Notes under the pieces: generated by a model
The model's database searches: none
The model's input: only the letters and a program-made list of their open reading frames with translations
What the model was told of the DNA's origin: nothing
In this document: positions 1 to 9,262 of the stretch, piece after piece
Position numbering within the stretch: the stretch's first letter is position 1
Layout: the number at the start of each line of letters is the position of its first letter
NCBI RefSeq assembly: GCF_004916975.1
Contig: NZ_STGQ01000001.1
Coordinates: 3,885,779 to 3,949,778, forward strand
Source: Paenibacillus dokdonensis
GTDB lineage: Bacteria; Bacillota; Bacilli; Paenibacillales; Paenibacillaceae
DNA: 64,000 nucleotides
Direction: 5' to 3'
Program-made: the position numbers and the translations under genes

Positions 1-172
1 CGAACATGGGAATGTACTTAAAAATAATGATGTAAAGCAGAGGGAGAAAGACCAGCAAATAAAACTGCCAATGCTTCATGATTTTCCGGCCTGCGCTTGT
101 CCCTGCCCTCTTCCGCGGGGCAACCCGTTCAGACGGATTCGGCGGAACCGCTTTGCTGCTTGTCACTTCCAT
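1..172 (-). CDS. LplB-type sugar ABC transporter permease, N-terminal part only
   Basis: Only the first ~57 codons are in the window; the gene runs off the left edge. The reverse strand encodes a basic, proline-rich start followed by the residues KHWQFYLLVFLPLLYIIIF, then KYIPMF. This is the typical first membrane segment of LplB/YtcP-type permeases that import oligosaccharides from plant polymers. The chosen ATG at 172 has GAAGGAG (184-190) upstream; a second in-frame ATG at 208 has no clear ribosome site. The gene lies downstream of the AraC-type regulator at 436-2688 and on the same strand, which is the usual arrangement for these importers, though a hairpin separates them. The substrate cannot be told from this fragment. 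Confidence 0.8.
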   Translation of the reverse strand, partial: MEVTSSKAVPPNPSERVAPRKRAGTSAGRKIMKHWQFYLLVFLPLLYIIIFKYIPMF

Positions 173-365
173 ACCTGCCGACTCTCCTTCACGTTTTGTT
201 GCTCTCATGTTATAGGCATGGACTGATTCCGTTCAATATACATGTTTCTCGGAGCCAACTTATTTCCCTAAGAGAGTCATAGATACCGCTAAAAGCGACT
301 GTTCCGCTCTGGTAAACTTTTTTCTCCGGCAAACCTTTTTTCATTCCTTTCCAATCCTGCGTAAA

Positions 366-401
366 CAACAAAAATCCCGCAAGGACAGCATCCAGCGGGA
401 C
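366..401 (-). terminator. Intrinsic terminator after the AraC regulator
   Basis: On the minus strand TCCCGC (395-400) can pair with GCGGGA (375-380), followed by TTTTTGTTG. The loop is long (14 nt), so termination may be incomplete and allow some read-through into the permease gene. Confidence 0.5.
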
Positions 402-435
402 AAAGAAAATCGGACGGAAGCTTGCCTTCCGGCTA

Positions 436-2688
436 TTAAAGCGCGGTCATATCTTTATTTCTCCGGATCATGTGGTCACGGTATTCGCCTGGAGACAGGC
501 ACACGATCTTTTTAAACATCCGTCCAAACGATATCGCATTCACATATCCTACTTCTTCGGCAATTTCCTGGATTGTCTGATCCGTTTCCGTAAGAAGGGT
601 CTGGGCATGGCCGATTCTGAGCTCGATCAAATAATCCACAAACTTCTGTCCGGTTTCCTCCTTGAATAATTTGCTGAGCATTTTGGAAGAAAGGTTGAAC
701 AGATCGCTTAAAAAGTCCAGGGACAGATCGGGATTGGCAAATTCCCGGTCCATATATTCACGTACACTTCGGATCGTTTCGGAATGATTCCGTGTCACCT
801 GAGCCTTCTGAAGCTCCCCGTAAAATTGCTCCAGAGTCTGCTCGAAGTTCACCTCTACCTGCTCCAGCGTATCCGATAACTGAATTGCCTCCAGTAGGGA
901 AGGCCGCCCTTTATGTTCCCACAGCTCCTGGTATTCCTTTGTCATTTTATCCATTTCGCGTCCGATGGAGTAAATCAAATAATCCGCCAGGCTTATGATA
1001 TGATCGCTGCTCAATATATTTTGTTCAATGCTGCGGATCAGCGTCTTGTGTTTCTCCCGCCACTCCTCTTTTCCAAGCCTGAATGACTGAGCGATCGAAT
1101 GCACCAGCTGAAAATAATCGAACATGGCGCCGTGCTCCTCCTTAGCGAGCAGATTATAGAAAATGATCCGGTTATTACCCAGAATCATTTTATATTTCAA
1201 AGCCTGCTGCGCTTGAGCATAAGAGTCCGGAATTTCTTCCAGGTTATAGGCGGCCCCGCCCGCACCAACCGTCACCGTGAGCTTCAAATGCTCCTCCACC
1301 CACTTCCTGGCATGATCCAAAATCTCTGTAACCTGCTTCTGTGGGTCCTGCAGCTCTTCGATTTGCAAAAGCACTCCCAATGCGTCATTCGCGATCCACT
1401 CGGTCCACACAAAACCCCCATGCTCCTGGGCTGTTTCCTGGATGACGCTTTTCAGCGCAAATTTCATCAAATACTGGTCCTGCTGGGTAAACTGGCCACA
1501 GAACTGCGTATATTTATCGATTTCGATGACGCATGCAACTTGTCGTTCAGCAAAATCATTCAGCTGCATCGCATCCCGCATGACCTCCCATTCTTCAGGT
1601 CTTGAGAAATGCTGTCCCTCCATCAACTGCTGGAACAAATAAGCCTTTTTCACATGAAGATCTTCGCGGTGCTGCCGTTGGTAGCTGTTGGATTGCTCCA
1701 GCATCTGGTTAATGGCCGACTGGAGAAAGGTAAATTCGTCCTGCCCGTTCCCATGCAGCAGGGTTGTAGCTTTATTTTGAGAAAATTTCTGCACCTGGGA
1801 CACAATCTGCTCAATTGGCTTATAGTTTTTTTTGGCAGCATACACGATCCACGCCACTCCAGCTAAAATCATCAAGATTCCCAGCATAAACCAGATGTTG
1901 AAAAGCTGATTCGCCACGTTAACCCACTTTCCGTTAATCAGCCCGCTCTGGTACTCCCAGCCGGTCACGGGAGAAATGGCCTGTGAAACGACATTTTGCT
2001 TCTTCTCTGCTTCGGAGACCGGAAGAACATCGCTGCCGCCTTGGTCAAGAATATGGATATAGCTGACATCCTGGCTGTACATGCTTTCAATAGAATTATT
2101 GATTGCATCGGCGGATACGTTGACGACGAGGAAACCTTGGCCGGTTTTGAGGAAGGGGGCTTTCAATGCTAAAGTAACAACCCGGTTCGGTCCCTTGATG
2201 CTGAATTCTTCGAATTTTCTGACCCCTGTCCAGCCGGCATCCTTCTTTTCCTGGTTGATGTACGGTTTGATGAAAGGGTAATCCGGATAATCCTGCAATC
2301 CGGAGCTTGTAGCGCTGCTCAGGATGAAGTTATCCTTGGTCCGAACGAGATAAATGGAGTCGACCAGAGGGTAAGCGTTTTTGAAATTATTAATAAACTC
2401 AACGAGCTTGATATTCAAATAATAATCATTTTGTGTGCCATTTTTATAAAATGCGGATATGTCCGTGTTCTTCAGCATTTCGGTCATCAGCATCTGCTCG
2501 ATGGTTTTGAGGGAGGAGTCGATGGAGCTCATCGCTTGCAGAAGGAGGGTTTCATTGGCCTTAACGGCTTCCTTGCGGCTCTGATCACTAAGCAGCTGAA
2601 AAAACATGAAGAAAATAAAGGATATAACAATAAAAAAAGCAGGCATGTACGAAAAAATCTGGCGGTAAAACCATTTGCGATTCCGCAT
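436..2688 (-). CDS. Membrane-anchored AraC-family transcriptional regulator
   Basis: A protein of about 750 residues that probably senses a sugar outside the cell and controls the neighbouring LplB-type importer. It starts with a membrane segment (about residues 10-30), then an extracellular Cache-like sensor region of about 240 residues, a second membrane segment near residue 270 and a HAMP-like linker. The C-terminal ~100 residues form an AraC/XylS double helix-turn-helix (IRSVREYMDREFANPDLSLDFL region to the SPGEYR end motif). This layout is the one-component form common in Paenibacillus, without a separate kinase. The ATG at 2688 is preferred because AAGGAGAGGGAG lies 9 nt upstream; an in-frame ATG at 2709 would extend it by seven residues and would place that site inside the gene. 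Confidence 0.9.
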   Translation of the reverse strand: MRNRKWFYRQIFSYMPAFFIVISFIFFMFFQLLSDQSRKEAVKANETLLLQAMSSIDSSLKTIEQMLMTEMLKNTDISAFYKNGTQNDYYLNIKLVEFINNFKNAYPLVDSIYLVRTKDNFILSSATSSGLQDYPDYPFIKPYINQEKKDAGWTGVRKFEEFSIKGPNRVVTLALKAPFLKTGQGFLVVNVSADAINNSIESMYSQDVSYIHILDQGGSDVLPVSEAEKKQNVVSQAISPVTGWEYQSGLINGKWVNVANQLFNIWFMLGILMILAGVAWIVYAAKKNYKPIEQIVSQVQKFSQNKATTLLHGNGQDEFTFLQSAINQMLEQSNSYQRQHREDLHVKKAYLFQQLMEGQHFSRPEEWEVMRDAMQLNDFAERQVACVIEIDKYTQFCGQFTQQDQYLMKFALKSVIQETAQEHGGFVWTEWIANDALGVLLQIEELQDPQKQVTEILDHARKWVEEHLKLTVTVGAGGAAYNLEEIPDSYAQAQQALKYKMILGNNRIIFYNLLAKEEHGAMFDYFQLVHSIAQSFRLGKEEWREKHKTLIRSIEQNILSSDHIISLADYLIYSIGREMDKMTKEYQELWEHKGRPSLLEAIQLSDTLEQVEVNFEQTLEQFYGELQKAQVTRNHSETIRSVREYMDREFANPDLSLDFLSDLFNLSSKMLSKLFKEETGQKFVDYLIELRIGHAQTLLTETDQTIQEIAEEVGYVNAISFGRMFKKIVCLSPGEYRDHMIRRNKDMTAL

Positions 2689-2772
2689 CGGCTCCCTCTC
2701 CTTACGCATGGATTCTCTTTCGGATGTCGTCTATGTTCTGAGCTTGCATTCCCTGAGAGGGCCGCAAATGAA

Positions 2773-2788
2773 TTAAAACGCTTTCAAA
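2773..2788. promoter_or_regulatory. Candidate cre (CcpA) site
   Basis: On the minus strand TTGAAAGCGTTTTAA resembles the catabolite-responsive consensus TGWAARCGYTWNCW with a mismatch near the 3' end. It lies just downstream of the -10 box at 2800-2805, where CcpA binding would block early elongation. This would place the AraC regulator, and perhaps the permease, under glucose repression. Assigned by eye. Confidence 0.5.
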
Positions 2789-2799
2789 CACATGTGCAT

Positions 2800-2808
2800 A
2801 TTATAACA
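2800..2808 (-). promoter_or_regulatory. Extended -10 promoter of the AraC regulator
   Basis: The minus strand shows TG-T-TATAAT, a perfect -10 box with an extended TG. No good -35 box lies 17 nt upstream, which fits an extended -10 promoter. The transcript would start near 2793, about 100 nt before the gene. Confidence 0.55.
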
Positions 2809-2844
2809 TTCCAATCCATGGAATTCATTAGTGCCAAAGTAGGC

Positions 2845-2896
2845 AAATAACCCCCCTCGGTATTCCGGGCTCAATAGCCATGAACTGCCGAAGGGG
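2845..2896 (-). terminator. Possible terminator after the GNAT gene
   Basis: CCCCTTCGG (2888-2896) can pair with CCGAGGGG (about 2852-2859) with one bulged T, followed by TTATTT on the minus strand. The long loop makes this a weak call. Confidence 0.35.
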
Positions 2897-2903
2897 CTGA
2901 TAA

Positions 2904-3476
2904 CTAATGATCTCCGCTTTGTTTCTTGTTCCGATACGCTTTTTCGTGGTAACGGAGAATGGATTCGAATACGTTTTTCCCATTATCATCAGATTCTATG
3001 GGGCTGTCCACATCCAGGCTTACATACATTGCTTTGTATGTCTCAGGCACCCAAATATACGTGTGGACATAATCCGTTGCCGTGTACCCCGCTTTTTTCC
3101 AGAAAGCGATTCTCTTGGCATTTTCTTCGCTGGGGTCTGCTTCCGCCTCAATCACGATGCCTCTGCAGTTTCTGGATTTCGCCCATCTTTTCAAATCTTC
3201 GAGACAAGCCAGCCCCAAGCCTTTTCCGCGTTCATGCCTGCTTACTGCAATATAATCGATGACAAGCAAACTCTCCTTCGAATCCGTTCCCGTCAGCGCC
3301 ATAGCGACCGGAGCGGCTTGGATATACCACACATGCAGCTCGCACAGGCCTCTTTCAAACATTTTTACGATAATGCCCTTGTTTTTTCGCCCATGCTCCG
3401 GAAAGGCTTCTTCATAGACAGGCTCTGCCTGAAGCCACATTTCTTCATCCCATTGTTCTGTAACTTGATGCCGCAT
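2904..3476 (-). CDS. GNAT-family N-acetyltransferase
   Basis: A 190-residue protein with the GCN5-related acetyltransferase fold. The acetyl-CoA binding motif is visible as RHERGKGLG (residues 80-88) after the beta strand LLVIDYIAVS, and the later stretch RIAFWKKAGY is the usual beta-alpha element closing the acceptor site. These enzymes transfer acetyl from acetyl-CoA to an amine; the acceptor cannot be predicted. The C-terminal ~50 residues extend beyond the minimal domain and are rich in charged residues. It is a single gene with its own intergenic regions on both sides, so the context gives no hint of function. Confidence 0.85.
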   Translation of the reverse strand: MRHQVTEQWDEEMWLQAEPVYEEAFPEHGRKNKGIIVKMFERGLCELHVWYIQAAPVAMALTGTDSKESLLVIDYIAVSRHERGKGLGLACLEDLKRWAKSRNCRGIVIEAEADPSEENAKRIAFWKKAGYTATDYVHTYIWVPETYKAMYVSLDVDSPIESDDNGKNVFESILRYHEKAYRNKKQSGDH

Positions 3477-3615
3477 ATCATGGTCTCCTTTATGAAAACT
3501 TCTCTATTCTAACTGCTCCCTTTAGTGTATAGCTGCATTCTCCCCATAAGCAAACGATCCGGATATCCTATTCATATGATGAGTCGTGCCAGTCTTAAGT
3601 AGGCCGATTTGCAAA

Positions 3616-3655
3616 CAAAAAAACACCGCAGACAAAATATGCTCTACGGTGTTTC
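3616..3655 (-). terminator. Terminator of the OPT/DUF917 operon
   Basis: AAACACCG (3647-3654) pairs with CGGTGTTT (3621-3628), followed by a T-run on the minus strand. It lies directly after the last gene of the cluster. Confidence 0.8.
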
Positions 3656-3683
3656 TGTAAATATCGGTTAAGAACCGATCATG

Positions 3684-4637
3684 CTATTTTCCGATCAGCT
3701 CACCATTTTTCATGATAAGCTCCTCGTCCAAGTAGACGTCCGGCTTGCCGACAACGCAGTCGATATGAACACCCGCCGCAACCGTTCCACCGAACGTGTT
3801 ATTGCTGCCAAAGGCCACATGGATCGTGCCGGAGACTTTCTCGTCTTCCAGCACGACACCAGTAATTCTTGCCTTTTCATTCGTGCCTATGCCGAATTCT
3901 CCGAGCATTCTGCCATCGCCGTCTCCCAGCATTTGCAGCAGCTTTTCCCCTTCTTCACCGCCTACGGCAGCAACGAGACGCCCCTTCTCAACGCTCAGGA
4001 CAATCGGACCTGCCAGCTTGCCGACACCGGCGATCGAACCGTCAACGACGATTTGACCTGTGGCAGAACCTTCGACGGGTGCAATGTAAGCCTCGCCGGA
4101 AGGTAGATTACCCGATTGACCCGGCTCCAGATACATGCCTGTGCTTGGTACTCCATCGCGGCCCTCAATGGAAAATTCCAGTGAATGGCCGTCTTTTTCG
4201 ATTCGTACCTTGCGGCTTTGGGTCAGCATCTCCGTGACCTCCTCCGTCAGTGCTTTGACCTGTGTGTAGTCGGCGGCAATCGCGCCCTCCAGGAACATAT
4301 CCTCCGTGATTCCCGGCATCGTCGCAACGCGGGCTCCGGCTGCTGCAGCCTGCTTGCGCGCCTGTGTGTGGGTAAGAGAATGCTTCGTGATGCACACAAC
4401 GGCCTGTGAGCTGACCATAGCTGCGGCGACAGCTGCAGGCGGTTCTTGCCCGGACTTACCCCGCTCCTTCATGACCATCAGCATAGCTTCCGCGCCCATG
4501 CGTCTTCCCGCTTCGTAAAGTAACTCCGCCAGTTCCTTTCGGGTATCGTCGGTAACGACAAGAAAGGTCTCTCCGGCCTTGAGTCCAAGGCAATCCGCCA
4601 GCGTTTTCATGCTTATTTCAATGATTTTTTCGCTCAT
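3684..4637 (-). CDS. M29-family (thermophilic-type) metallo-aminopeptidase
   Basis: A 317-residue protein resembling aminopeptidase T/AmpS. The metal-ligand pattern of the family can be followed: GE in LPSGEAYIAP (E182), E247 in GEFGIGTN, H273 in TIHVAFGSN, and the HID pair H291/D293. Such enzymes remove N-terminal residues from peptides using a two-metal centre, although members of this fold also include non-peptidases such as the ring-cleaving enzyme NicX. It is shorter than AmpS (about 410 residues), with a reduced N-terminal domain, so peptidase activity is an inference. It is the last gene of the six-gene run from 9904; GAAAGGAAG precedes the ATG. In this context it may hydrolyse an imported peptide or a ring-opened amide. 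Confidence 0.8.
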   Translation of the reverse strand: MSEKIIEISMKTLADCLGLKAGETFLVVTDDTRKELAELLYEAGRRMGAEAMLMVMKERGKSGQEPPAAVAAAMVSSQAVVCITKHSLTHTQARKQAAAAGARVATMPGITEDMFLEGAIAADYTQVKALTEEVTEMLTQSRKVRIEKDGHSLEFSIEGRDGVPSTGMYLEPGQSGNLPSGEAYIAPVEGSATGQIVVDGSIAGVGKLAGPIVLSVEKGRLVAAVGGEEGEKLLQMLGDGDGRMLGEFGIGTNEKARITGVVLEDEKVSGTIHVAFGSNNTFGGTVAAGVHIDCVVGKPDVYLDEELIMKNGELIGK

Positions 4638-4685
4638 TTTTTTATTAGCTTCCTTTCATACGAGAAATATCTTATATGGGCCGAA

Positions 4686-5357
4686 TTATATCATTTCCGA
4701 TACGACTTTTGCCATAATGGCATTGGAGAGGATGACAGGCGATCCCGTCTCTTCGGCGACGATTGCCCGCGCTTCTTCCGTATAACCCATGCAATCCAGC
4801 AGGAAAATATCCGCTTTGTCCTTCAGCTCAGATGCGGCGGCTTGGAAATTCCCATTCGTGAACAAATACGGCGAGGCAACGGCAAACTCCGGATGAAGCC
4901 CCTGCGGCTCATATTTTGGTCTCAGGCTTACCTTTTGCTCTTCAAGGGGAACGATGACGCCCAACCTTCTGCTGCCGACCATTGCTTTCACAACCGGAGG
5001 AATAATATGATCTGGCTCGATCAAGTAAGACGTTCTGGTATGAAGTCCCGGGAATACGCCCGTGCACAGCAGCAGAATATGCCCTACTCCTTGCTCTTCC
5101 ATTTCGAATATTTTATTTTGCAGGATGGGCTGAATTTTATTCCGTCCCATAATAACGGACTGGCCTGTTGTTAACCGGGATGTCAAACTGTAGTCATCTT
5201 CACCCGGCTGTAAATGGGCGTCGATATATTCCTTCGTCAATCCATCCAGCACGCCAGCCTGGATCATCTCCACCCGCTTAGACAAATGTGCTTCCAGAAT
5301 CGGAGTGACGTCTTTACGTGGCGCCTGACCGATCGTCATTACCCCAAGCTTCGTCAT
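4686..5357 (-). CDS. AroM family protein
   Basis: A 223-residue protein of the AroM family, named after the gene next to aroL in Escherichia coli; its biochemical role is not known. The N-terminal stretch LGVMTIGQAPRKDV is the family signature. Two cysteines in conserved-looking settings, C98 in LLLCTG and C189 in LLDCMGY, mirror the catalytic cysteine pair of the Asp/Glu racemase superfamily, to which AroM is thought to be structurally related. It therefore could be a second racemase or isomerase beside the one at 9263-9904. A GGAGGGG site precedes the ATG. It lies 48 nt upstream of the M29 gene and 111 nt downstream of the DUF1177 gene. Confidence 0.85.
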   Translation of the reverse strand: MTKLGVMTIGQAPRKDVTPILEAHLSKRVEMIQAGVLDGLTKEYIDAHLQPGEDDYSLTSRLTTGQSVIMGRNKIQPILQNKIFEMEEQGVGHILLLCTGVFPGLHTRTSYLIEPDHIIPPVVKAMVGSRRLGVIVPLEEQKVSLRPKYEPQGLHPEFAVASPYLFTNGNFQAAASELKDKADIFLLDCMGYTEEARAIVAEETGSPVILSNAIMAKVVSEMI

Positions 5358-5468
5358 TGGTCATCCCCTCCATGCTTAACATGAATCTTTCTCAAAATTT
5401 TTCCAAGTGCTTCGATGACCTGTTTACAAAAGGGAAGAGAACTAACGCCCCTTCCCTTCCACATTTAT

Positions 5469-6413
5469 TTATTTCCCTTGGGCATTGCCTGCGGTTTGCA
5501 GAGTTTTCATCGACCCGTAAAGCTTGCCGATCCGTTCATATTCCACTTCATCATAGAAGGCACAGGTTCCATTCGTTACTTCCTTAGCGGTTTCCACAGC
5601 AAACCGAACCGCTGCAGCAATGTCTACTTCGTGACTAGCTCCCGTTCCGCAGCCCGGAACAACGGATTGCGTAGTCACTGCGACGCCTACCACAGGTGCG
5701 GATGTCGCAACAGCCGGCTGCAAAATGGAGTTGATATGATACAAGTCGTTGCCATAAGGCGTAATATCCTGCATTGTAATCGGGAAGGTCACCGGAAGAA
5801 GGCCGGTGGTCATTTCCATAATACGCAAGAGATCTTCGCTAACCCGCAAAATATAGCCTTCTTTCACGGTAGGTGAAATTGCAAAGCCCTTGTGATTGAT
5901 CACGCGATTGCCCTTGGTCGTATCGATCGAAAGAACAGCCTCCATCTCGGGCAAAACCTCATGAGCATTCATGGCACCAATATCAACCGGCGAATCCATA
6001 AAGTCGACTGGCTCATGCGGACGAGTCGGAGCATCGGGACAGATATGGGTTGTCACGATGACATCGCCTTTCAAACGGTCTCCTTTCGCCTGCATATCCG
6101 CCAGCTTCAGCGCTGAGGCCACCGCGGCTACCGCGCCATCGGCGTCGGACACGAGTCCGGTTCTGGTCGGACGGGCACCTATTCCGCCAAGGCGACCCAC
6201 GATGCCAAATGTGGCGGCGCTGCCCCCCTTTGCCTTGCCCTCGGTTCCGGGGATCATGATTTTAATGAAATCCGTGCTGCCCTTCTCGCCGGTCACCTTT
6301 TTGACCTCTACAGTAACATCCCGATAGCTGCCGAGCAGCTCCTTTACCTTTTCTCCGGTTGCATTCGCATCGTCCAGCGCATCCAGCGCAATCATTGTTT
6401 GTTTTAATGTCAT
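5469..6413 (-). CDS. DUF1177 domain protein
   Basis: A 314-residue protein that matches what I remember of DUF1177, a family with no assigned reaction. Visible features are a glycine-rich stretch with GRLGGIGARPTRTGLVSDADGA (near residues 90-110), a histidine/aspartate-rich segment TTHICPDAPTRPHEPVDFMDSPVDIG (about 135-160) that could bind metal, and VVPGCGTGASHEVD (about 255-270). There is no signal peptide or membrane segment. GGAGG lies 9 nt before the ATG. The family tends to occur with DUF917 and OPT transporters, as here, so it is likely an enzyme of the same pathway. The metal-binding idea is inference. Confidence 0.8.
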   Translation of the reverse strand: MTLKQTMIALDALDDANATGEKVKELLGSYRDVTVEVKKVTGEKGSTDFIKIMIPGTEGKAKGGSAATFGIVGRLGGIGARPTRTGLVSDADGAVAAVASALKLADMQAKGDRLKGDVIVTTHICPDAPTRPHEPVDFMDSPVDIGAMNAHEVLPEMEAVLSIDTTKGNRVINHKGFAISPTVKEGYILRVSEDLLRIMEMTTGLLPVTFPITMQDITPYGNDLYHINSILQPAVATSAPVVGVAVTTQSVVPGCGTGASHEVDIAAAVRFAVETAKEVTNGTCAFYDEVEYERIGKLYGSMKTLQTAGNAQGK

Positions 6414-6459
6414 TTTTCCATACCTCCATGCTAGTCTGAAATGATGAGCCGAACATAAA

Positions 6460-7530
6460 TCAAAAAATGTAATCCAATACCGGTTTCTTAATGATGTCTT
6501 CTACAGGCTGCAATAACTTTTTGTTATTCATCGTGCTGCTCAGCAGCAATTTCTCCCTTGGGACGACGATGATCGCGAGCTGCTGTCCTTTTTTAAGAGC
6601 GGCCGTAACGATCGGCTTTGCCGTTTTGGCATCAATTGTCATGATGAGATCCGGGAAAGTCGCGTAACGCTCTCCACCCTTCTCCAGAGTCATGTATTCA
6701 TTCCAGAAGGTCATCTCGAAGCCGTCAATTCTTACCGTTCCGACATCGAAACCTCCCACTGTTTCAATCTCAAAATCCGTCACTTCTCCGGCGGCAACAA
6801 CTTGTCCTCCGAGTTTCGCGGCGACGGCGGCGATTGCAGCTTCACCCTTTGCTCCAAGCAGCGCTTCGCCGACTTCAATCGCCTTCGTGATCGCGCCGGG
6901 AGCCCCGTTATTTCTGGCATACGCTGCCGTAACCGGGTTTCTCGCTACGGCAACCAAGCCACCGGCTTCAATGGATGCCTTGCGGATGAGCGAAGCTGCT
7001 TTGCCAAGCGAACCTGTGATGCTGAACTCCAAGTAATGATCGTCTTTACCGCCAACTGCCGTTTGATGCGATACGTAATCCTCGATTTCAGTCAAATTCA
7101 TCGCACCCATCGTTCCTGTTGGGTGAGCTCTTCCGTTGCAGGCAAAATCCACAAGAGGGATGCCTGTCATGACCGATTGCAGCCATCCGTTCACCGTTGT
7201 CCCGGCCCCATTCTCATTCGTATGAATCGCAGAAATCGGTTTATGAAGTCCACGGGCCAGCATTTCCAGTGATCGTGCATAATGAATAGGCTTCAGAAAT
7301 TTATCCTTTGCTCCGGGAGCCCCGACAAGCGATACCGTTACAAACGTATCGTTGTCAGCGAACTGGTCGATTGTATGCAGCTCAGGCGAACCTAATTCAA
7401 GCGCCAACCGTCCAATCTGAAGCCCCTCTTCGATCCAGCCTCCGCCGCCACCTCCCAAAATGGCGCCACCGAATACGGCACTTTCCATCATTCTCTCGTC
7501 CAATTTAATCGTAGTCATATCCATCCGCAC
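6460..7530 (-). CDS. DUF917 (S-methyl-thiohydantoin desulfurase-like) protein
   Basis: A 356-residue protein of the DUF917 family. The N-terminal GGAILGGGGGGW motif, the AIHTNENGAGTTVNGW segment and GRAHPTGTMG are typical. Pfam has renamed the two DUF917 domains after an S-methyl-thiohydantoin desulfurase, which points to hydantoin-like substrates; many relatives sit beside hydantoinases or OPT transporters without proof of function. The first codon is uncertain: a GTG at 7530 directly abuts the stop of the OPT gene, with ATG codons at 7524 and 7518 also possible. Tight coupling to the transporter suggests that the imported compound is its substrate or a precursor of it. Confidence 0.85.
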   Translation of the reverse strand: MRMDMTTIKLDERMMESAVFGGAILGGGGGGWIEEGLQIGRLALELGSPELHTIDQFADNDTFVTVSLVGAPGAKDKFLKPIHYARSLEMLARGLHKPISAIHTNENGAGTTVNGWLQSVMTGIPLVDFACNGRAHPTGTMGAMNLTEIEDYVSHQTAVGGKDDHYLEFSITGSLGKAASLIRKASIEAGGLVAVARNPVTAAYARNNGAPGAITKAIEVGEALLGAKGEAAIAAVAAKLGGQVVAAGEVTDFEIETVGGFDVGTVRIDGFEMTFWNEYMTLEKGGERYATFPDLIMTIDAKTAKPIVTAALKKGQQLAIIVVPREKLLLSSTMNNKKLLQPVEDIIKKPVLDYIF

Positions 7531-9141
7531 CTACTTTCTGATTTTAAATATAGAATTAAAGAAGCTGTATATGGCATCACCTGCGATGAAACCGGCAGCC
7601 AAAATACTCATTGAAGTCTCAGCATCCTTGCCTTTCACTTTCAGCACGACGATCCGGATCAGGAGACCCGCAAGGACCGCCCAACAGGCATTGGGTGTAA
7701 GGATGAGCAGACCGGTTGCGAACATGACGCCAACCTGGCGCTTCGCACCGCCGATCCATTGCAAAATGGCTCCAGGGATCGCCCACACCAGCAGCTTCAT
7801 CGCTACATCCGGTGAGGCTCCCGCTTGAATGGTGGATACATAGACGGTATCAATTGGCGGAACGAGGTTTTGCGAGAAATACGAGTGATATGTCAGAGCC
7901 ACGACAACCACCGCTACAGCAAAAGCAACCATACCTGTCAGATACTGCTGTTTTCGGCCCCGCCGTTCAAACTCTGCATCCTCCCCGTTGCCCCGAAGGA
8001 TATAGCCGGTTTTCAGATCGTAACCCATATCTGCAAACGCCGGACCTGTTGCAGCACTAAAGCCGGCAAGCAGGGCAAGCGCAACCGTCGGGAAGCCGAT
8101 CATCATACCGAATAACAAGGTAATGAAAGCGACCGCGAACGCCGGGAACCAACCCGAATGCATCGCAGCAATGCCGACGATAAGTTCATGGACGAACGCC
8201 GCAAAGGCGGCAAAAACAAGAAACCCGATCAGCATGCCGAAGGACATTTTCGTAATCAAGCCGCCGATAATCGCGATAATCAAGGCAATGATTAGGTAAG
8301 CGACAAATCCATAACCGAGGGCGCGTCTCGCCTCACCCTCCGTTCGTGTGTATTTGCCGGCTTCTGCTTCCCGATCTTCCTTCTTCGGGCGTTTCAGAAT
8401 AAGGAAAGCTGCTTGAACCAGAGCTACAATGCCCGCGCCGATCATGACACCATGCGCGATATACAGCTTGTCAACGTCGATGTTAAACCAAGGAATCGAA
8501 TATTGGCGGATCAAAAGCCCAATACCGAACATGCCCAGCGCCCAGATGTTACCGATGAATGCCACACCGAAAGCGGACATTGAAATATGGAAATAGGAGC
8601 CGATCAGGCCTACAACGGTTCCGACGCCAAGCAGCCCGGCGCGTTTGCCGCCTTTATCACCGGCGATAATCGATTCGGCTGTCGCTACGCCCGGTGCCCA
8701 GGTTCCCGACGCCGGGAACAGCTTCGAATCAAACAGCTTATACAAGAGTGCCGAGTCTACAAACATCGCAAGAGCCGCGCCGATCAGCATGGGGATAATC
8801 AGCTTGGTCTCTCCCATGACAAAAGGGATGCCGATGGGAATAAATAAACTGTTGGCTGCCCCAAACGTCGCAGAGGAGATCGAAGTTTGGACCAGATTTT
8901 GACGGTGCACCGATTTATATTTTTTAAAAACCGCAATCGGTATTCTCGCGATCAGCATCGCGACAAGTGCCCCGATGATCGCTGTGTTTGGCGTCACGCC
9001 CAGTGTCGTTACAATCTGAATACCGACAATAGCGCCAAGAACGCCGGTTATGATATTGAGAATCAGGGCAAATGGTTCAAATATACTGGGATGCTTCTCT
9101 TTTTTGCCTTCTTGTCCCACATCGTTCTTCATTTCGCTCAT
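7531..9141 (-). CDS. OPT-family transporter
   Basis: A 536-residue integral membrane protein with about 14 hydrophobic segments. It matches the prokaryotic OPT/YSL family (oligopeptide or metal-chelate importers that use the proton gradient), for example in the motif PASGTWAPGVATAESIIAGDKGGKRAG and the FADMGYDLKTGYILRGNG segment. The first 20 residues are cytoplasmic and charged. GGAGG lies 7 nt before the ATG. It is the second gene of the operon and the only transporter in it, so it probably brings in the substrate handled by the DUF917, DUF1177, AroM, M29 and racemase proteins. Substrates of bacterial OPT proteins are mostly unknown. Confidence 0.9.
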   Translation of the reverse strand: MSEMKNDVGQEGKKEKHPSIFEPFALILNIITGVLGAIVGIQIVTTLGVTPNTAIIGALVAMLIARIPIAVFKKYKSVHRQNLVQTSISSATFGAANSLFIPIGIPFVMGETKLIIPMLIGAALAMFVDSALLYKLFDSKLFPASGTWAPGVATAESIIAGDKGGKRAGLLGVGTVVGLIGSYFHISMSAFGVAFIGNIWALGMFGIGLLIRQYSIPWFNIDVDKLYIAHGVMIGAGIVALVQAAFLILKRPKKEDREAEAGKYTRTEGEARRALGYGFVAYLIIALIIAIIGGLITKMSFGMLIGFLVFAAFAAFVHELIVGIAAMHSGWFPAFAVAFITLLFGMMIGFPTVALALLAGFSAATGPAFADMGYDLKTGYILRGNGEDAEFERRGRKQQYLTGMVAFAVAVVVVALTYHSYFSQNLVPPIDTVYVSTIQAGASPDVAMKLLVWAIPGAILQWIGGAKRQVGVMFATGLLILTPNACWAVLAGLLIRIVVLKVKGKDAETSMSILAAGFIAGDAIYSFFNSIFKIRK

Positions 9142-9262
9142 CCATATGCCTCCAATTTGTGTAAGTTGATCACTCTTTTAATTTTCACGACATTCAGATC
9201 GAAGACCGATAGAATAGCGATACATTCACTGTCCATTCGAACATAATCGTTCCACATGACGA

